Notes: a model not told the origin generated them from the sequence alone. A stretch of DNA of 64,000 bases from Brevifilum sp029548365 (GCA_035376985.1 DAOSSA010000012.1:1-64000), one strand, 5' to 3'; counted from the stretch's first letter, positions 54,811 through 62,988 are shown. Program-made: numbers and translations.

Positions 54811-55284
54811 ATGCAAAAACAATTAATATTTGGGATGATCAGGTCATTACATGATCTATTTACTGCATTCTGGATTGGCGGGATGTTGACGACTGGATTT
54901 GCTTTCTTGCCAGTCGTTAAAAATGCCGGTGCCGAGCCAAAATTGAGGAATAAATTGTTAAAAATTTACCAATCCAAACTCAGAGTTGTTGGTTTGATCA
55001 GTATTGGTGTGCTTTGGATCACCGGTTTATTGTTGAGTAAGCAAGCTGGCGCCATTTCTGGGTTTTTGAGTTTTACTACACCTTATAATACATTGATATC
55101 CATCAAACATTTGGTTGTCTTCATGATGATCGTTATTGGTGGCTATCGAGGCTTTATTTTGGGTCGTAAAATTGAGAAATTTAACCAACAGGAACAAAAG
55201 ACTTACATGCTGTTATTGTTCATCAACATTGTTCTGGGTGTGGTTGTCATTTTTTTGAGTGGCTTTGGCGCAACTCTGGGATAA
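54811..55284 (+). CDS. Four-helix membrane protein, CopD-like
   Basis: A 157-residue integral membrane protein with four predicted helices. Conserved-looking His residues lie in helix 1 (IRSLHDLFTAFWIGGM) and before helix 3 (LISIKHLVVFMMIVIGG), as in CopD-type proteins that may bind heme or copper. GGAGG precedes the ATG. Probably activated by the adjacent Crp/Fnr regulator. Molecular role unknown. Confidence 0.65.
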   Translation: MQKQLIFGMIRSLHDLFTAFWIGGMLTTGFAFLPVVKNAGAEPKLRNKLLKIYQSKLRVVGLISIGVLWITGLLLSKQAGAISGFLSFTTPYNTLISIKHLVVFMMIVIGGYRGFILGRKIEKFNQQEQKTYMLLLFINIVLGVVVIFLSGFGATLG

Positions 55285-55495
55285 GATTAGGCACACGTGA
55301 TATTCAGTGCTTAGAAAGCCAATACCATCCATTTAAATCGGATTGAGTGAATTTCAGCCATCGAAGTACACACTCACCTGCCAGCATAAACACACAGTTC
55401 AATACATTCTTTCCATGATTATTGATAACTTGCGTTAAATAATAACAATTTTGTCTCGCTTGACGGACGATAACTTCAGGACTATGATTCTGAAC

Positions 55496-56752
55496 ATGTA
55501 TTTACGCGGCAGTAAGTGGTCAATGAATAAGCGCAGAAGGCGATCAAACCCCTGGTTGATTCTGTTTCTGCTGGCTGGAATCGGTTTCTTTTTGTATCTG
55601 AATACCAATGTGATTCCAGCAATACCGCCGCCTTTTGTTCCCACACCAACGCCTACTCGAGACCCCGCATCTTATGCTGAGGAGGCTGAAAGCTACCTGG
55701 CAGAAGGGCGTCTCAGTATGGCCAAGGCGTCTTATGAGGCTGCCATCAAAGCCAATCCCCAGGAGGTTTCCAATTACCTCGTCCTGGCGAAATTGCAGCT
55801 TTACAGCAGTGAGTATGAAGCAGCCAGGGTCAATGCGGAAAACGCGTTGCTGTTGGACAATCAACGTCCTAATGCTTATGCGCTGCTGGCCTGGTCGAAA
55901 GGGTATTTGGGCGAATATTTAGAGGCTGAAGCGGATATCCGGTCGGCTTTGGATCTTGACCCGAACAATGCCTTTGTTCATGCGGTTTATGCCAACATCC
56001 TGGCCAGGCGAGTGGCGAATGATCTGGGAGAAATCAACACCCTGGAAAAAGCGATCACGCACTCGCAAAGAGCGATGGAGATCGACCCGCAAATGCTGGA
56101 AGCGCGCTGGGCACGCGGCTATGTGCTCGAAATCACTGGCAACTACGAGGAGGCGCTCGAACAATTAGAGATCGCCGCTGAGCTGAATGACACGATCGCA
56201 GAACTGCACATGGCCATGGGCAGGAATTATTTCACAATTGAAGAATACGACCTGGCGGTAGGTCAATTCACTAAAGCGTACTCGCTGAATCCAACCGATC
56301 CGGAGCCAAACTGGTATATTTCGCGGGTTTTCTCTCGCATCGGTGAATTTGCTAAGGCCGTTCAATATGCTGAACAGGCAGTCAATGATGATCCTTCCAA
56401 CCCGAGGTTTCACGGCAACCTGGGTTCGATGTATTTCCGCAATCTGCAATACAACCAGGCGATTGACTCCCTGGAACTGGCGGTGCGAGGTGGTGTTACC
56501 CCGGGCGGGGTGGTGGTTGAAGGTCTGCCGTTGAGTTATTCCATGACGGTGATGGAGTTTTACAGCCGTTACGGCCTGGCGCTGGCCAGGGTGAACCGCT
56601 GTGGAGAAGCCGTGCAGGTTGCCCAGGCTATTTTGCAGACCGTGCCTGATGACCCTACAGCAGTATACAATGCTGAGATCATTATTGAAACCTGCCAGGA
56701 ATTCCAAGAACATCCGCCCACGCCCATACCAGAAAATGGTGAGTCAGATTAG
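55496..56752 (+). CDS. Membrane-anchored TPR protein, paralogue 1
   Basis: The protein has a basic N terminus, one membrane helix (WLILFLLAGIGFFLYLNT), a FVPTPTPTRDPASY linker and about ten tetratricopeptide-like repeats (e.g. EARWARGYVLEITGNYEEAL, LHMAMGRNYFTIEEYDLAVG), with a VVEGLPLSYS segment near the end. The start at 55496 (MYLRGSKWSMNKRRRRSNPW) is chosen because it aligns with the start of the next gene (MYLDGREPHF...KKSNPY); a TTG at 55451 and an ATG at 55520 are alternatives. Likely an extracytoplasmic scaffold. Confidence 0.82.
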   Translation: MYLRGSKWSMNKRRRRSNPWLILFLLAGIGFFLYLNTNVIPAIPPPFVPTPTPTRDPASYAEEAESYLAEGRLSMAKASYEAAIKANPQEVSNYLVLAKLQLYSSEYEAARVNAENALLLDNQRPNAYALLAWSKGYLGEYLEAEADIRSALDLDPNNAFVHAVYANILARRVANDLGEINTLEKAITHSQRAMEIDPQMLEARWARGYVLEITGNYEEALEQLEIAAELNDTIAELHMAMGRNYFTIEEYDLAVGQFTKAYSLNPTDPEPNWYISRVFSRIGEFAKAVQYAEQAVNDDPSNPRFHGNLGSMYFRNLQYNQAIDSLELAVRGGVTPGGVVVEGLPLSYSMTVMEFYSRYGLALARVNRCGEAVQVAQAILQTVPDDPTAVYNAEIIIETCQEFQEHPPTPIPENGESD

Positions 56753-56807
56753 GTGGAATAAACTCAGGATAATGACAATTCGCCTGACGCACAACTAAGG
56801 TAAAACG

Positions 56808-58223
56808 ATGTACCTTGACGGCAGAGAACCGCATTTCAGAAGTGTCCGCAAAAAATCAAACCCCTATCGGGTTCTTATTTTCGTGGTGTTGATTGTCTTC
56901 TTTCTGACGCTGTTATCCAGCATTGTTCGAGGGGATGTTCAGCCGCTGTTTTTACCCACGCCTACGCCCACCCGCACTTCAGATTCTTTTGTGAAAGAGG
57001 GAATGACTCATTTTGAAGCTGGCAACCTGGAGGCAGCCATTACCGCACTAAAACGCGCGGTGATGCTTGATCCAGAGAATATAAATATCCTTGCCGAGCT
57101 GGCACGGATTCAAACCTATTCTTCAGCCCTCAGCACGACCGACGCCGATCGCTCTCAGCGTTTGGCTGAGGCGCTTGAATCCATTGATCGTGCGAAGGAA
57201 ATCGACCCCAATAACAGCGAGGTTCTGGCAATCCGTGCCTTTGTGTTGGATTGGAATGCAAACCCGTTCCTGGTGGACCCGGAGACAGAAGAAGATTTAT
57301 TGAATCGCGCCGAAGCCGAGGCATTAATGGCGCTGCAAATCGACAGCACGAACACCCTGGCGCTGGCTTATTATGCCGAAGTTCTGGTGAGCCAGATGAA
57401 GTTAAACCAGGCTTACCAGTATATTCAACAGGCTGCGGAGCGGGACCCTAACCTGATGGATGTCCACCGGATCATGGCTTTCACTTACGAGACCATGGGA
57501 GAATACAACCTTTCGATCCAGTCTTATAAGCGTGCGATTGAGATCATGCCGAATTATACATACCTGTATATTGCAGTGGGAAGGATCTATCGCCATCTTC
57601 AGCTTTATGATCAAGCCCTGGAACTTTTTGCCACGGCAGCAAACCTGAATGAGCAATTGGGCATCAAAGATCCCACGCCTTACCTGACGATTGCCAACAC
57701 TTATGCCCAGGATGGCGAATTTTTTGCCGCAGCCTGGAACATGCAAAAGGCGCTAAGCTTTACCCCTGCCAATCCCAGTGTTTATGGGCAGTTAGGCGTA
57801 ATTTATCATAAGTCACGCAATTACGAGGGCGCGATCCCTGCGTTGCAGTGCTCAATTGATGGCTGCAGCGCAGAGATCAGTTGTGAAGTGCGTCAATGCA
57901 ATCCGGATGTCGATCCGATGGTAGCCGTAGAAGGGCTGCCGCTTTCGGGGAGCACGATTGTGAATTATTTTACTTATGGCTCTGTTTTAGCCGGCTTGCA
58001 TCGCCCCGGTGATGATAAGTGCGATCGGGCGCTGGTCATCTTCGCACAGATACGCAGTCGCTATGCGGAAGACCCCTCGGTGATGAGCATTGTGCGCGCG
58101 GGTGAAGAAATTTGTGCTTACAGCCTTGGGTTAATGGATCTGGGCGAAACGGGGGAAACGCCGGTCAGCGCAACTGAAACGCCGCCGCCTGAGCAGCCTG
58201 TCGGCGATGCCGCAGAAGAGTAG
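56808..58223 (+). CDS. Membrane-anchored TPR protein, paralogue 2
   Basis: The 471-residue product shares the architecture of the preceding gene: basic N terminus, membrane helix (VLIFVVLIVFFLTLLSSIVR), FLPTPTPTRTSDSF linker, TPR-like repeats (HFEAGNLEAAITALKRAVML, IMAFTYETMGEYNLSIQSYK) and a closing VEGLPLSGSTIVNYF segment. It adds a Cys-rich insertion (CSIDGCSAEISCEVRQC) and a Pro/Glu-rich tail. The pair arose by tandem duplication. Confidence 0.84.
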   Translation: MYLDGREPHFRSVRKKSNPYRVLIFVVLIVFFLTLLSSIVRGDVQPLFLPTPTPTRTSDSFVKEGMTHFEAGNLEAAITALKRAVMLDPENINILAELARIQTYSSALSTTDADRSQRLAEALESIDRAKEIDPNNSEVLAIRAFVLDWNANPFLVDPETEEDLLNRAEAEALMALQIDSTNTLALAYYAEVLVSQMKLNQAYQYIQQAAERDPNLMDVHRIMAFTYETMGEYNLSIQSYKRAIEIMPNYTYLYIAVGRIYRHLQLYDQALELFATAANLNEQLGIKDPTPYLTIANTYAQDGEFFAAAWNMQKALSFTPANPSVYGQLGVIYHKSRNYEGAIPALQCSIDGCSAEISCEVRQCNPDVDPMVAVEGLPLSGSTIVNYFTYGSVLAGLHRPGDDKCDRALVIFAQIRSRYAEDPSVMSIVRAGEEICAYSLGLMDLGETGETPVSATETPPPEQPVGDAAEE

Positions 58224-58272
58224 CTCGCATGGGGTTTGTGTAAATCTTTTGTAAGAATTCTATATTTTACCC

Positions 58273-58301
58273 TTGACGTACATTTTGTAAAAAGGTAATA
58301 T
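58273..58301 (+). promoter_or_regulatory. groESL promoter
   Basis: TTGACG (58273-58278), 17-nt spacer, TATAAT-like TAATAT (58296-58301), with the CIRCE element covering the start region just downstream. Confidence 0.8.
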
Positions 58302-58310
58302 TGGGGGGTG

Positions 58311-58337
58311 TTAGCACTCTTGTTGTGAGAGTGCTAA
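58311..58337 (+). promoter_or_regulatory. CIRCE element (HrcA operator)
   Basis: TTAGCACTC (58311-58319), 9-nt spacer, GAGTGCTAA (58329-58337): an exact match to the CIRCE consensus. It predicts HrcA repression of groES-groEL relieved by heat. hrcA is not in the window. Confidence 0.97.
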
Positions 58338-58387
58338 AAAGTCGAAAACCTACTGATAAAAGAAAATAAATTCAAACGGAGGAACTC

Positions 58388-58681
58388 ATGACAATTTCAA
58401 TAAAACCTTTGGGCAATCGTCTCGTGGTCGAACCCATCGAGGAAGAAGAAATTACTGCTGGAGGCATCGTGCTTCCTGAAACCGCCAAAGAAAAACCCCA
58501 AAAGGGCGTTGTTTTGGCTGTTGGCCCCGGCGAGCGCAATGACGAAGGCGAATATATGCCCCTTGAAGTTAAAGAGGGTGACCGTGTCCTGTTCGCGAAA
58601 TATTCGGGGACCGAAGTTAAGTACGATGGTAAAAAATTGCTGATCATGCGGGAAAGCGATATTCTCGCCAAACTCAACTAG
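58388..58681 (+). CDS. groES: Co-chaperonin GroES
   Basis: Seven-subunit lid of the GroEL chamber, 97 residues. PLGNRLVVEPIEEEEITAGG includes the roof strand and start of the mobile loop (GGIVLPETAKEKPQKG), and the end has DGKKLLIMRESDILAKL. GGAGG precedes the ATG. Confidence 0.97.
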   Translation: MTISIKPLGNRLVVEPIEEEEITAGGIVLPETAKEKPQKGVVLAVGPGERNDEGEYMPLEVKEGDRVLFAKYSGTEVKYDGKKLLIMRESDILAKLN

Positions 58682-58710
58682 TGAGAAAAATATCCAAGGA
58701 GTAATTAACA

Positions 58711-60354
58711 ATGGCTAAACAAATTATTTTTTCAGAAGAAGCACGCCGTTCGCTCAAAGCCGGCATTGATATCGTGGCAAAATCGGTTGTTACAACCCTC
58801 GGTCCGAAGGGACGCAATATCGCCATCGATCGCAAATTTGGTTCTCCAACCATTACCCATGACGGTGTGACCGTTGCTAAAGAAATCGAACTGGAAGATC
58901 CATTTGAGAATATGGGCGCCCAGTTGCTTAAGGAAGCTGCAACCAAAACCAATGACATCGCCGGTGACGGCACAACGACATCCACTGTGCTGGCACATTC
59001 AATCGTGACCGACGGCCTTAAAAACCTTGCTGCCGGCGCCAACCCCATGCTGCTTAAACGGGGTATTGAAGCCGCGTCGAAGGCAGTGGCAGAGGCGATT
59101 GGTTCCCAGTCAATTGCCATCACCAGCCCGGAAGAAATTGCGAATGTGGCCTCAATTTCAGCCCAGGACCGCGAAATTGGCGAACTGATCGCTGAGGTGA
59201 TGGACAAAGTTGGCAATGATGGTGTGATCACGGTTGAAGAATCACGCGGCCTCGAATTTGAAACCGACTATGTTGACGGTATGCAGTTTGATCGTGGATA
59301 CATCTCGCCCTATTTCGTTACGGACCCCGAGACAATGGAATCCAAAATTGAGGACCCCTATGTCCTTGTTTACGATAAGAAAATCTCTGCTGCCAGCGAC
59401 ATCGTGCCCTTGCTTGAAAAATTGGTGCAGGTTGGCAAGCGCGAGCTTCTGATTATTGCAGAGGATATCGATGGTGAAGCCCTGGCGACACTGGTGATCA
59501 ACAAACTGCGCGGCATGATCAACGTACTCGCTGTCAAAGCCCCAGGATTTGGCGATCGCCGTAAAGCCATGTTGCAGGATATCGCTGTTTTAACGGGCGC
59601 CAGCGTGATTTCTGAGGAAACCGGCCGCAAGCTGGAGACCGTCACGATCAATGATCTGGGAAAAGCTGAAAAAATCTTCAGCACAAAAGACGAGACAACC
59701 ATCGTTGGCGGTAAGGGTGATAACGACGCCATCAAGGGTCGCGTTGAGCAGATCCGGGTTGAAATTGAAAATACAACCAGCGACTACGACCGTGAAAAAC
59801 TGCAAGAGCGGCTGGCGAAGCTCGCTGGCGGCGTTGCCATCATTCGTGTAGGCGCAGCCACCGAAACTGAGCTGAAGGAAAAGAAGCATCGTGTTGAAGA
59901 TGCCCTGTCTGCAACCCGTGCGGCTGTGGAAGAAGGAATCGTGCCCGGCGGCGGTGTGGCGTTGATCAACGCTATGAGCGCAGTTGAAGACCTGAAGATG
60001 GACAGTGATGATGCCCAGATCGGTGTTAAAATTGTCCGCGATGCATTGGAAATCCCGATGCGAAAAATCGCCGAAAACGCCGGCAAAGATGGATCAGTGG
60101 TTGTTGAGCATGCTCGCCAGGCACAGGTCAAGGAAAAGAACTCCCGCATCGGTTATGATGTTTTGACCGAAGAATATTGCGACATGGTTGCATGCGGCGT
60201 GATTGACCCCGCCAAGGTGACCCGCGGTGCGCTGGAAAACGCGGCTTCCATTGCGGCAATGATCCTGACCACCGAAGCCCTGATCACGGATATTCCCGAA
60301 CCAGAACCGCCAATGCCTCCTGGAGGTGGTGGAATGGGCATGGGCGGCTATTAA
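58711..60354 (+). CDS. groEL: Chaperonin GroEL
   Basis: Hsp60 folding chamber, 547 residues. ATPase signature GDGTTTSTVLAHSI, apical domain VEESRGLEFETDYVDGMQFD, ALSATRAAVEEGIVPGGGVA, and the usual C-terminal GGGGMGMGGY tail. 29 nt after groES, same operon under CIRCE. Confidence 0.98.
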   Translation: MAKQIIFSEEARRSLKAGIDIVAKSVVTTLGPKGRNIAIDRKFGSPTITHDGVTVAKEIELEDPFENMGAQLLKEAATKTNDIAGDGTTTSTVLAHSIVTDGLKNLAAGANPMLLKRGIEAASKAVAEAIGSQSIAITSPEEIANVASISAQDREIGELIAEVMDKVGNDGVITVEESRGLEFETDYVDGMQFDRGYISPYFVTDPETMESKIEDPYVLVYDKKISAASDIVPLLEKLVQVGKRELLIIAEDIDGEALATLVINKLRGMINVLAVKAPGFGDRRKAMLQDIAVLTGASVISEETGRKLETVTINDLGKAEKIFSTKDETTIVGGKGDNDAIKGRVEQIRVEIENTTSDYDREKLQERLAKLAGGVAIIRVGAATETELKEKKHRVEDALSATRAAVEEGIVPGGGVALINAMSAVEDLKMDSDDAQIGVKIVRDALEIPMRKIAENAGKDGSVVVEHARQAQVKEKNSRIGYDVLTEEYCDMVACGVIDPAKVTRGALENAASIAAMILTTEALITDIPEPEPPMPPGGGGMGMGGY

Positions 60355-60377
60355 GCCGATTGGGTTCATAAGATTAG

Positions 60378-60408
60378 AAAGCTGTTCCGAAATGGAGCAG
60401 CTTTTTTA
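60378..60408 (+). terminator. Terminator of groESL
   Basis: AAGCTG (60379-60384) pairs with CAGCTT (60398-60403), with TCC/GGA pairs inside, followed by a T tract. Confidence 0.8.
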
Positions 60409-60417
60409 TTTTAGGTG

Positions 60418-60507
60418 AATGGTGGATGGTGAGTAGGAATCAGGAAGTAGGAAGCAGGGAGTAGGAAGTTGGAAGCAGGAAGTAGGAAACAGGAAGCAGT
60501 GAGTGAT
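60418..60507 (+). repeat. Degenerate purine-rich tandem repeat
   Basis: About 90 bp of imperfect copies of GGAAGTAGGAAGCA-like words (e.g. AGGAAGTAGGAAGCAGG). Almost pure purine on this strand. No coding features. Related pyrimidine-rich words on the same strand occur at 62883-62952. Confidence 0.6.
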
Positions 60508-60540
60508 TGAAATCTGTTTGGCGCTGGTATAATAGTAGGC

Positions 60541-61224
60541 ATGCTTGCTGTAAAGTGGATCACAAAGAAGCCGATCATCGGGTTATTGATTTTCTTATTT
60601 TTTTTGACAGCCTGTACTCAACCGGTAGAGACCTTACCCGAAGGAGAACCAAACCCATCTCAGGTTTTGCCGACCATAACCCCGACGGTTGCGGAACCGA
60701 CAGCCACGCCCCAGCCGGCTGCAGCAGTGGTCAATGGGGAGCGGATACCGCTGGACGCTTTTGAACGCGAGGTGGAACGCTATTTACTAGCCCAAAACGC
60801 CCTGGGCAATCAAAATCCNNNNNNNNNNNNNNNNNNNNNNNNNNNNNNNNNNNNNNNNNNNNNNNNNNNNNNNNNNNNNNNNNNNNNNNNNNNNNNNNNN
60901 NNNNNNNNNNNNNNNNNNTTAAATTCAGGAACGCCTTTTGAGGACGTTGCCTTTGAATTCAAACCGGAGACAGGCGGCTACCTCGGCTGGGTGCCTCGAG
61001 GATACCTGTTGATCTCAGTTATAGAGGAAGCCGCTTTTAATCTGGCTGTGGGAAGTTATTCAGAGATTATTGCCTCGGATATTGGCTACCACATCGTCCT
61101 GGTGATTGACCGGGACGTGCGTCCGCTGAGCGCGGATGCCCGGGTTGCGCTGACACGGCAGGCCGTGTATGATTGGCTGGCTGATCGGCGGGCGAACAGT
61201 GTTATCGAGATCATCATCGACTGA
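60541..61224 (+). CDS. Parvulin-type peptidyl-prolyl isomerase lipoprotein, gapped
   Basis: SurA/PrsA-like extracytoplasmic folding factor. Signal peptide with lipobox FLTAC, Thr/Pro linker, and the start of a SurA N domain (VVNGERIPLDAFEREVERYL). After the gap the PpiC domain resumes: TPFEDVAFEFKPETGGYLGW, IEEAAFNLAVGSYSEIIASD, GYHIVLVIDRDVR. 100 N (60819-60918) replace an unknown length, so true size and frame across the gap are unknown; a complete protein would be expected to be longer. Confidence 0.8.
   Translation: MLAVKWITKKPIIGLLIFLFFLTACTQPVETLPEGEPNPSQVLPTITPTVAEPTATPQPAAAVVNGERIPLDAFEREVERYLLAQNALGNQNXXXXXXXXXXXXXXXXXXXXXXXXXXXXXXXXXXLNSGTPFEDVAFEFKPETGGYLGWVPRGYLLISVIEEAAFNLAVGSYSEIIASDIGYHIVLVIDRDVRPLSADARVALTRQAVYDWLADRRANSVIEIIID
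60819..60918. other. Assembly gap (100 N)
   Basis: Exactly 100 N, the usual placeholder for a scaffold join of unknown size, inside the parvulin gene. Confidence 0.98.
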
Positions 61225-61225
61225 C

Positions 61226-61978
61226 ATGTCCAGCCGTCAACCGCCCCATTATCCGCAAAGCCAGGCTAAGCGGCGTGAGCCGAAGACGGTGCCTTCCATG
61301 GCAACCCCGCGAGGAGCCTATCCTCCCAAAAAACCGGGTTTCCTGGCATGGTTGTTTGTGATTGCCATCCTGGGCGGTTTGATCTGGCTGTTCATGCTGA
61401 TCTTTGCTCTGGGCCCATACGCGGATGAGAAACCGCCTACTCCCCACCCCACCTCGATTGCCATCCTGCCGCCCAGCAGCATGATGACCCAGGTGCCAAC
61501 CATCACGGCTACCGGTGCGGCGCCTGCCGCCCTCACCCCGACCCACACCCTAGCTTACACCCCGACGATTTCGCCCTCGCCCACGCCGGAGCTGTTTCCG
61601 TTTATCCTGATCGGCGAACCCGAGATGATGAGCAGCGACCTGCTGCGGCCCTCACTGGGATGCGACTGGCTGGTGGTTGCCGGACAGGTGTGGGATTTGA
61701 AGGACCGGGCTGTGAAAGGATTGGAGCTGAATCTTACGGGTGAATTGAAGGGTTATTGGATCGACGAATACTCGGTGACCGGCTCGGCGCCGGTTTACGG
61801 GGTTTCGGGTTATGAATTTTTGCTGGAGAATTTCGTGGTTAACAGCCAGGATGCGCTGTTCATCCAGCTTGTGGATGCCGATGGAGCGCCCTGTTCGCTG
61901 GCATACCCCCTGCAAACCTTCCAGGATTGTCAGAAAAACCTGATTTTGGTGAATTTTAAACAGGTGCGCTCGGAATAA
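61226..61978 (+). CDS. Hypothetical membrane-anchored protein
   Basis: The family is not recognised. The ATG at 61226 lies one base after the stop of the parvulin gene. The 250-residue product has a basic N terminus, one membrane helix (FLAWLFVIAILGGLIWLFML), a long Thr/Pro-rich linker (PTISPSPTPE) and an extracellular beta-rich domain (CDWLVVAGQVWDLKDRAVKG, VYGVSGYEFLLENFVV) with three Cys. Possibly translated together with the parvulin. Confidence 0.7.
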   Translation: MSSRQPPHYPQSQAKRREPKTVPSMATPRGAYPPKKPGFLAWLFVIAILGGLIWLFMLIFALGPYADEKPPTPHPTSIAILPPSSMMTQVPTITATGAAPAALTPTHTLAYTPTISPSPTPELFPFILIGEPEMMSSDLLRPSLGCDWLVVAGQVWDLKDRAVKGLELNLTGELKGYWIDEYSVTGSAPVYGVSGYEFLLENFVVNSQDALFIQLVDADGAPCSLAYPLQTFQDCQKNLILVNFKQVRSE

Positions 61979-62021
61979 ACTTAGATTACAAGGCCGGCTT
62001 TTTTATTTCACCTTTATTGTG

Positions 62022-62075
62022 GTGAATGGTGATCCCACTCGCTACGCTCGGGGACGATGATGGTGAATGGTGATT
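62022..62075 (+). repeat. GGTGAATGGTGA-type dispersed repeat
   Basis: Two copies of GGTGAATGGTGAT (62023-62035 and 62062-62074) flank a CTCGCTACGCTCGGGGACGA segment. The same word recurs at 62771-62810 and, inverted, at 62931-62952. Confidence 0.5.
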
Positions 62076-62121
62076 CCACTTCGCGCAGCACTCTCTGTAC
62101 CCTGCAAGGGTATTGAGCTGT

Positions 62122-62177
62122 GGTTGCCCTGACCAGCAGGCATTTCGGGTTGGGCAGACACGGAGGTCTGCCCCTAC
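62122..62177. repeat. Small palindromic MITE-like element, truncated copy 2
   Basis: GGTTGCCC (62122-62129), the hairpin GGGCAGAC/GTCTGCCC (62152-62159, 62166-62173) and the right terminal repeat GCCCCTAC (62170-62177) match the organisation of the element at 20-91; the left end is missing. Confidence 0.55.
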
Positions 62178-62220
62178 ATCGGGTTTGGCAGACAAGGCTC
62201 AATGCCCTCTCCAATATTGC

Positions 62221-62249
62221 TTAACTTTTCTTTTCCTTTACTGTATAAT
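62221..62249 (+). promoter_or_regulatory. Promoter of small RNA at 62256
   Basis: TTAACT (62221-62226), 17-nt spacer, perfect TATAAT (62244-62249). Confidence 0.6.
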
Positions 62250-62255
62250 AATGTC

Positions 62256-62358
62256 AGGTTCTGAGGTGGGAAGCCGCACCCCACAGGTCGAAAGATTACA
62301 GATGGCAAGTCGCGCGATGCTGGACGGGACCCGTACCGGTGAAAAGCCGGTCTTTTTT
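62256..62358 (+). ncRNA. Candidate small RNA of about 100 nt
   Basis: Promoter-led, no reading frame, and ended by a good intrinsic terminator: ACCGG (62335-62339) pairs with CCGGT (62347-62351), followed by CTTTTTT. Internal hairpins are GTGGG/CCCAC (62266-62270, 62280-62284) and ACGGG/CCCGT around 62324-62334. Its 5' part, CTGAG-GTGGG, resembles the start of each domain in the neighbouring RNA at 62402. It lacks the SRP, tmRNA and RNase P core motifs. Confidence 0.5.
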
Positions 62359-62367
62359 CTTAAATGC

Positions 62368-62396
62368 TTGCATTTTCATTTACATTCTGTTATATT
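62368..62396 (+). promoter_or_regulatory. Promoter of the four-domain RNA
   Basis: TTGCAT (62368-62373), 17-nt spacer, TATATT (62391-62396). The predicted start near 62402-62403 coincides with the first paired base of the RNA's first domain. Confidence 0.65.
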
Positions 62397-62401
62397 GTGA
62401 A

Positions 62402-62755
62402 TGTCCTGAGGTGAGGAATTTGCCACCGCTCACGCACTGAGTCCAGTACTGAATTCAGTAATGGCCAGTCAAGGAAGACGCCGGGACTGGTGGACCGGCC
62501 AGGACAATGATGACTTCTGAAGTGAATAAATGCGGCTCATACCAACCGGGTGATCCTGATTCTCCCCGTTCAGACAGAAGTCATTTATAAACCGCCTGAA
62601 GTAGAGATTCTGCCGTCTACACCCCCTCGTGGGCAAAAGAGATGTGGAAGTTGGCAGTCCTACCAGGCGGTGAAGCACTTGAGGTGGAGAAGCAGGCCCC
62701 ATTTCCCCGAAAGGGAGAGGATGTCGGTGAGCCTGACCGACCAAGTGCTTTTTTT
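62402..62755 (+). ncRNA. Tandem array of four tRNA-like structured RNA domains
   Basis: Domains: D1 62402-62506, D2 62510-62584, D3 62591-62671, D4 62673-62750, separated by 1-6 nt. Closing helices: TGTCCTG/CAGGACA, ATGACTTCTG/CAGAAGTCAT, ACCGCCTG/CAGGCGGT, AAGCACTTG/CAAGTGCTT. All end in YTG:CAR and are followed by an AR linker and hairpin P2: GTGAG/CTCAC, GTGA/TCAT, GTAGA/TCTAC, GTGG/CCAT. The last hairpin P4 abuts the closing helix (D4: GTCGGT-GAGCCTG-ACCGAC). P2 and P4 loops are complementary: CCACC/GGTGG in D1, CTGCC/GGCAG in D3, CAGGC/GCCTG in D4, weaker GCGG/CCGT in D2. The D4 closing helix plus T7 makes the terminator. No known family recognised. Confidence 0.7.
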
Positions 62756-62770
62756 GTTTCACCATCATTA

Positions 62771-62952
62771 TTGTGAATGGTGAATTGGTAATGGTGAATA
62801 GTGAATGGGGATAGCTCATAACTGATCGTGTCAAGTTGACAGCTGACAGTTAACGGCTGATCGCTCTGATCGCTGTCAGATACCCCTGATTCCTGGTCAC
62901 CTAATCCCTAATACCTGATTCCTAATCCCTACTCACCACTCACCATTCACGC
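62771..62952. repeat. Low-complexity repeat block with inverted halves
   Basis: Left part: imperfect GTGAATGGTGAAT words (62772-62810). Middle: CTGACAG...CTGTCAG inverted repeat (about 62840-62880). Right part: pyrimidine-rich words such as CTAATCCCTAATACCTGATT and CACTCACCATTCAC (62883-62952), which are complementary in type to the left part. No gene seen. Confidence 0.5.
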
Positions 62953-62988
62953 CATATCATCCAAAAATATCCCCTGTCCAGTTTTCAA

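Noticed and set aside
60541..61224. An intact 227-residue parvulin
   Set aside because: 100 N fill the middle; the reading frame continuing across the gap is chance.
62402..62755. RNase P RNA, tmRNA, SRP RNA or 6S RNA
   Set aside because: The size fits RNase P or tmRNA, but the universal GAGGAAAGTC, tRNA-like ends with TTCGA, and the SRP GGAAGCAGC-type loop are all missing, and the domains close independently rather than by pairing of the two ends.
62402..62755. CRISPR array or tRNA gene cluster
   Set aside because: No identical direct repeats with spacers; the units share structure, not sequence. No proper anticodon or T loops for tRNAs.
62113..62834. Protein-coding genes on either strand in the RNA region
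   Set aside because: Short frames here cut across the hairpins and terminators and have no ribosome sites or protein-like composition.
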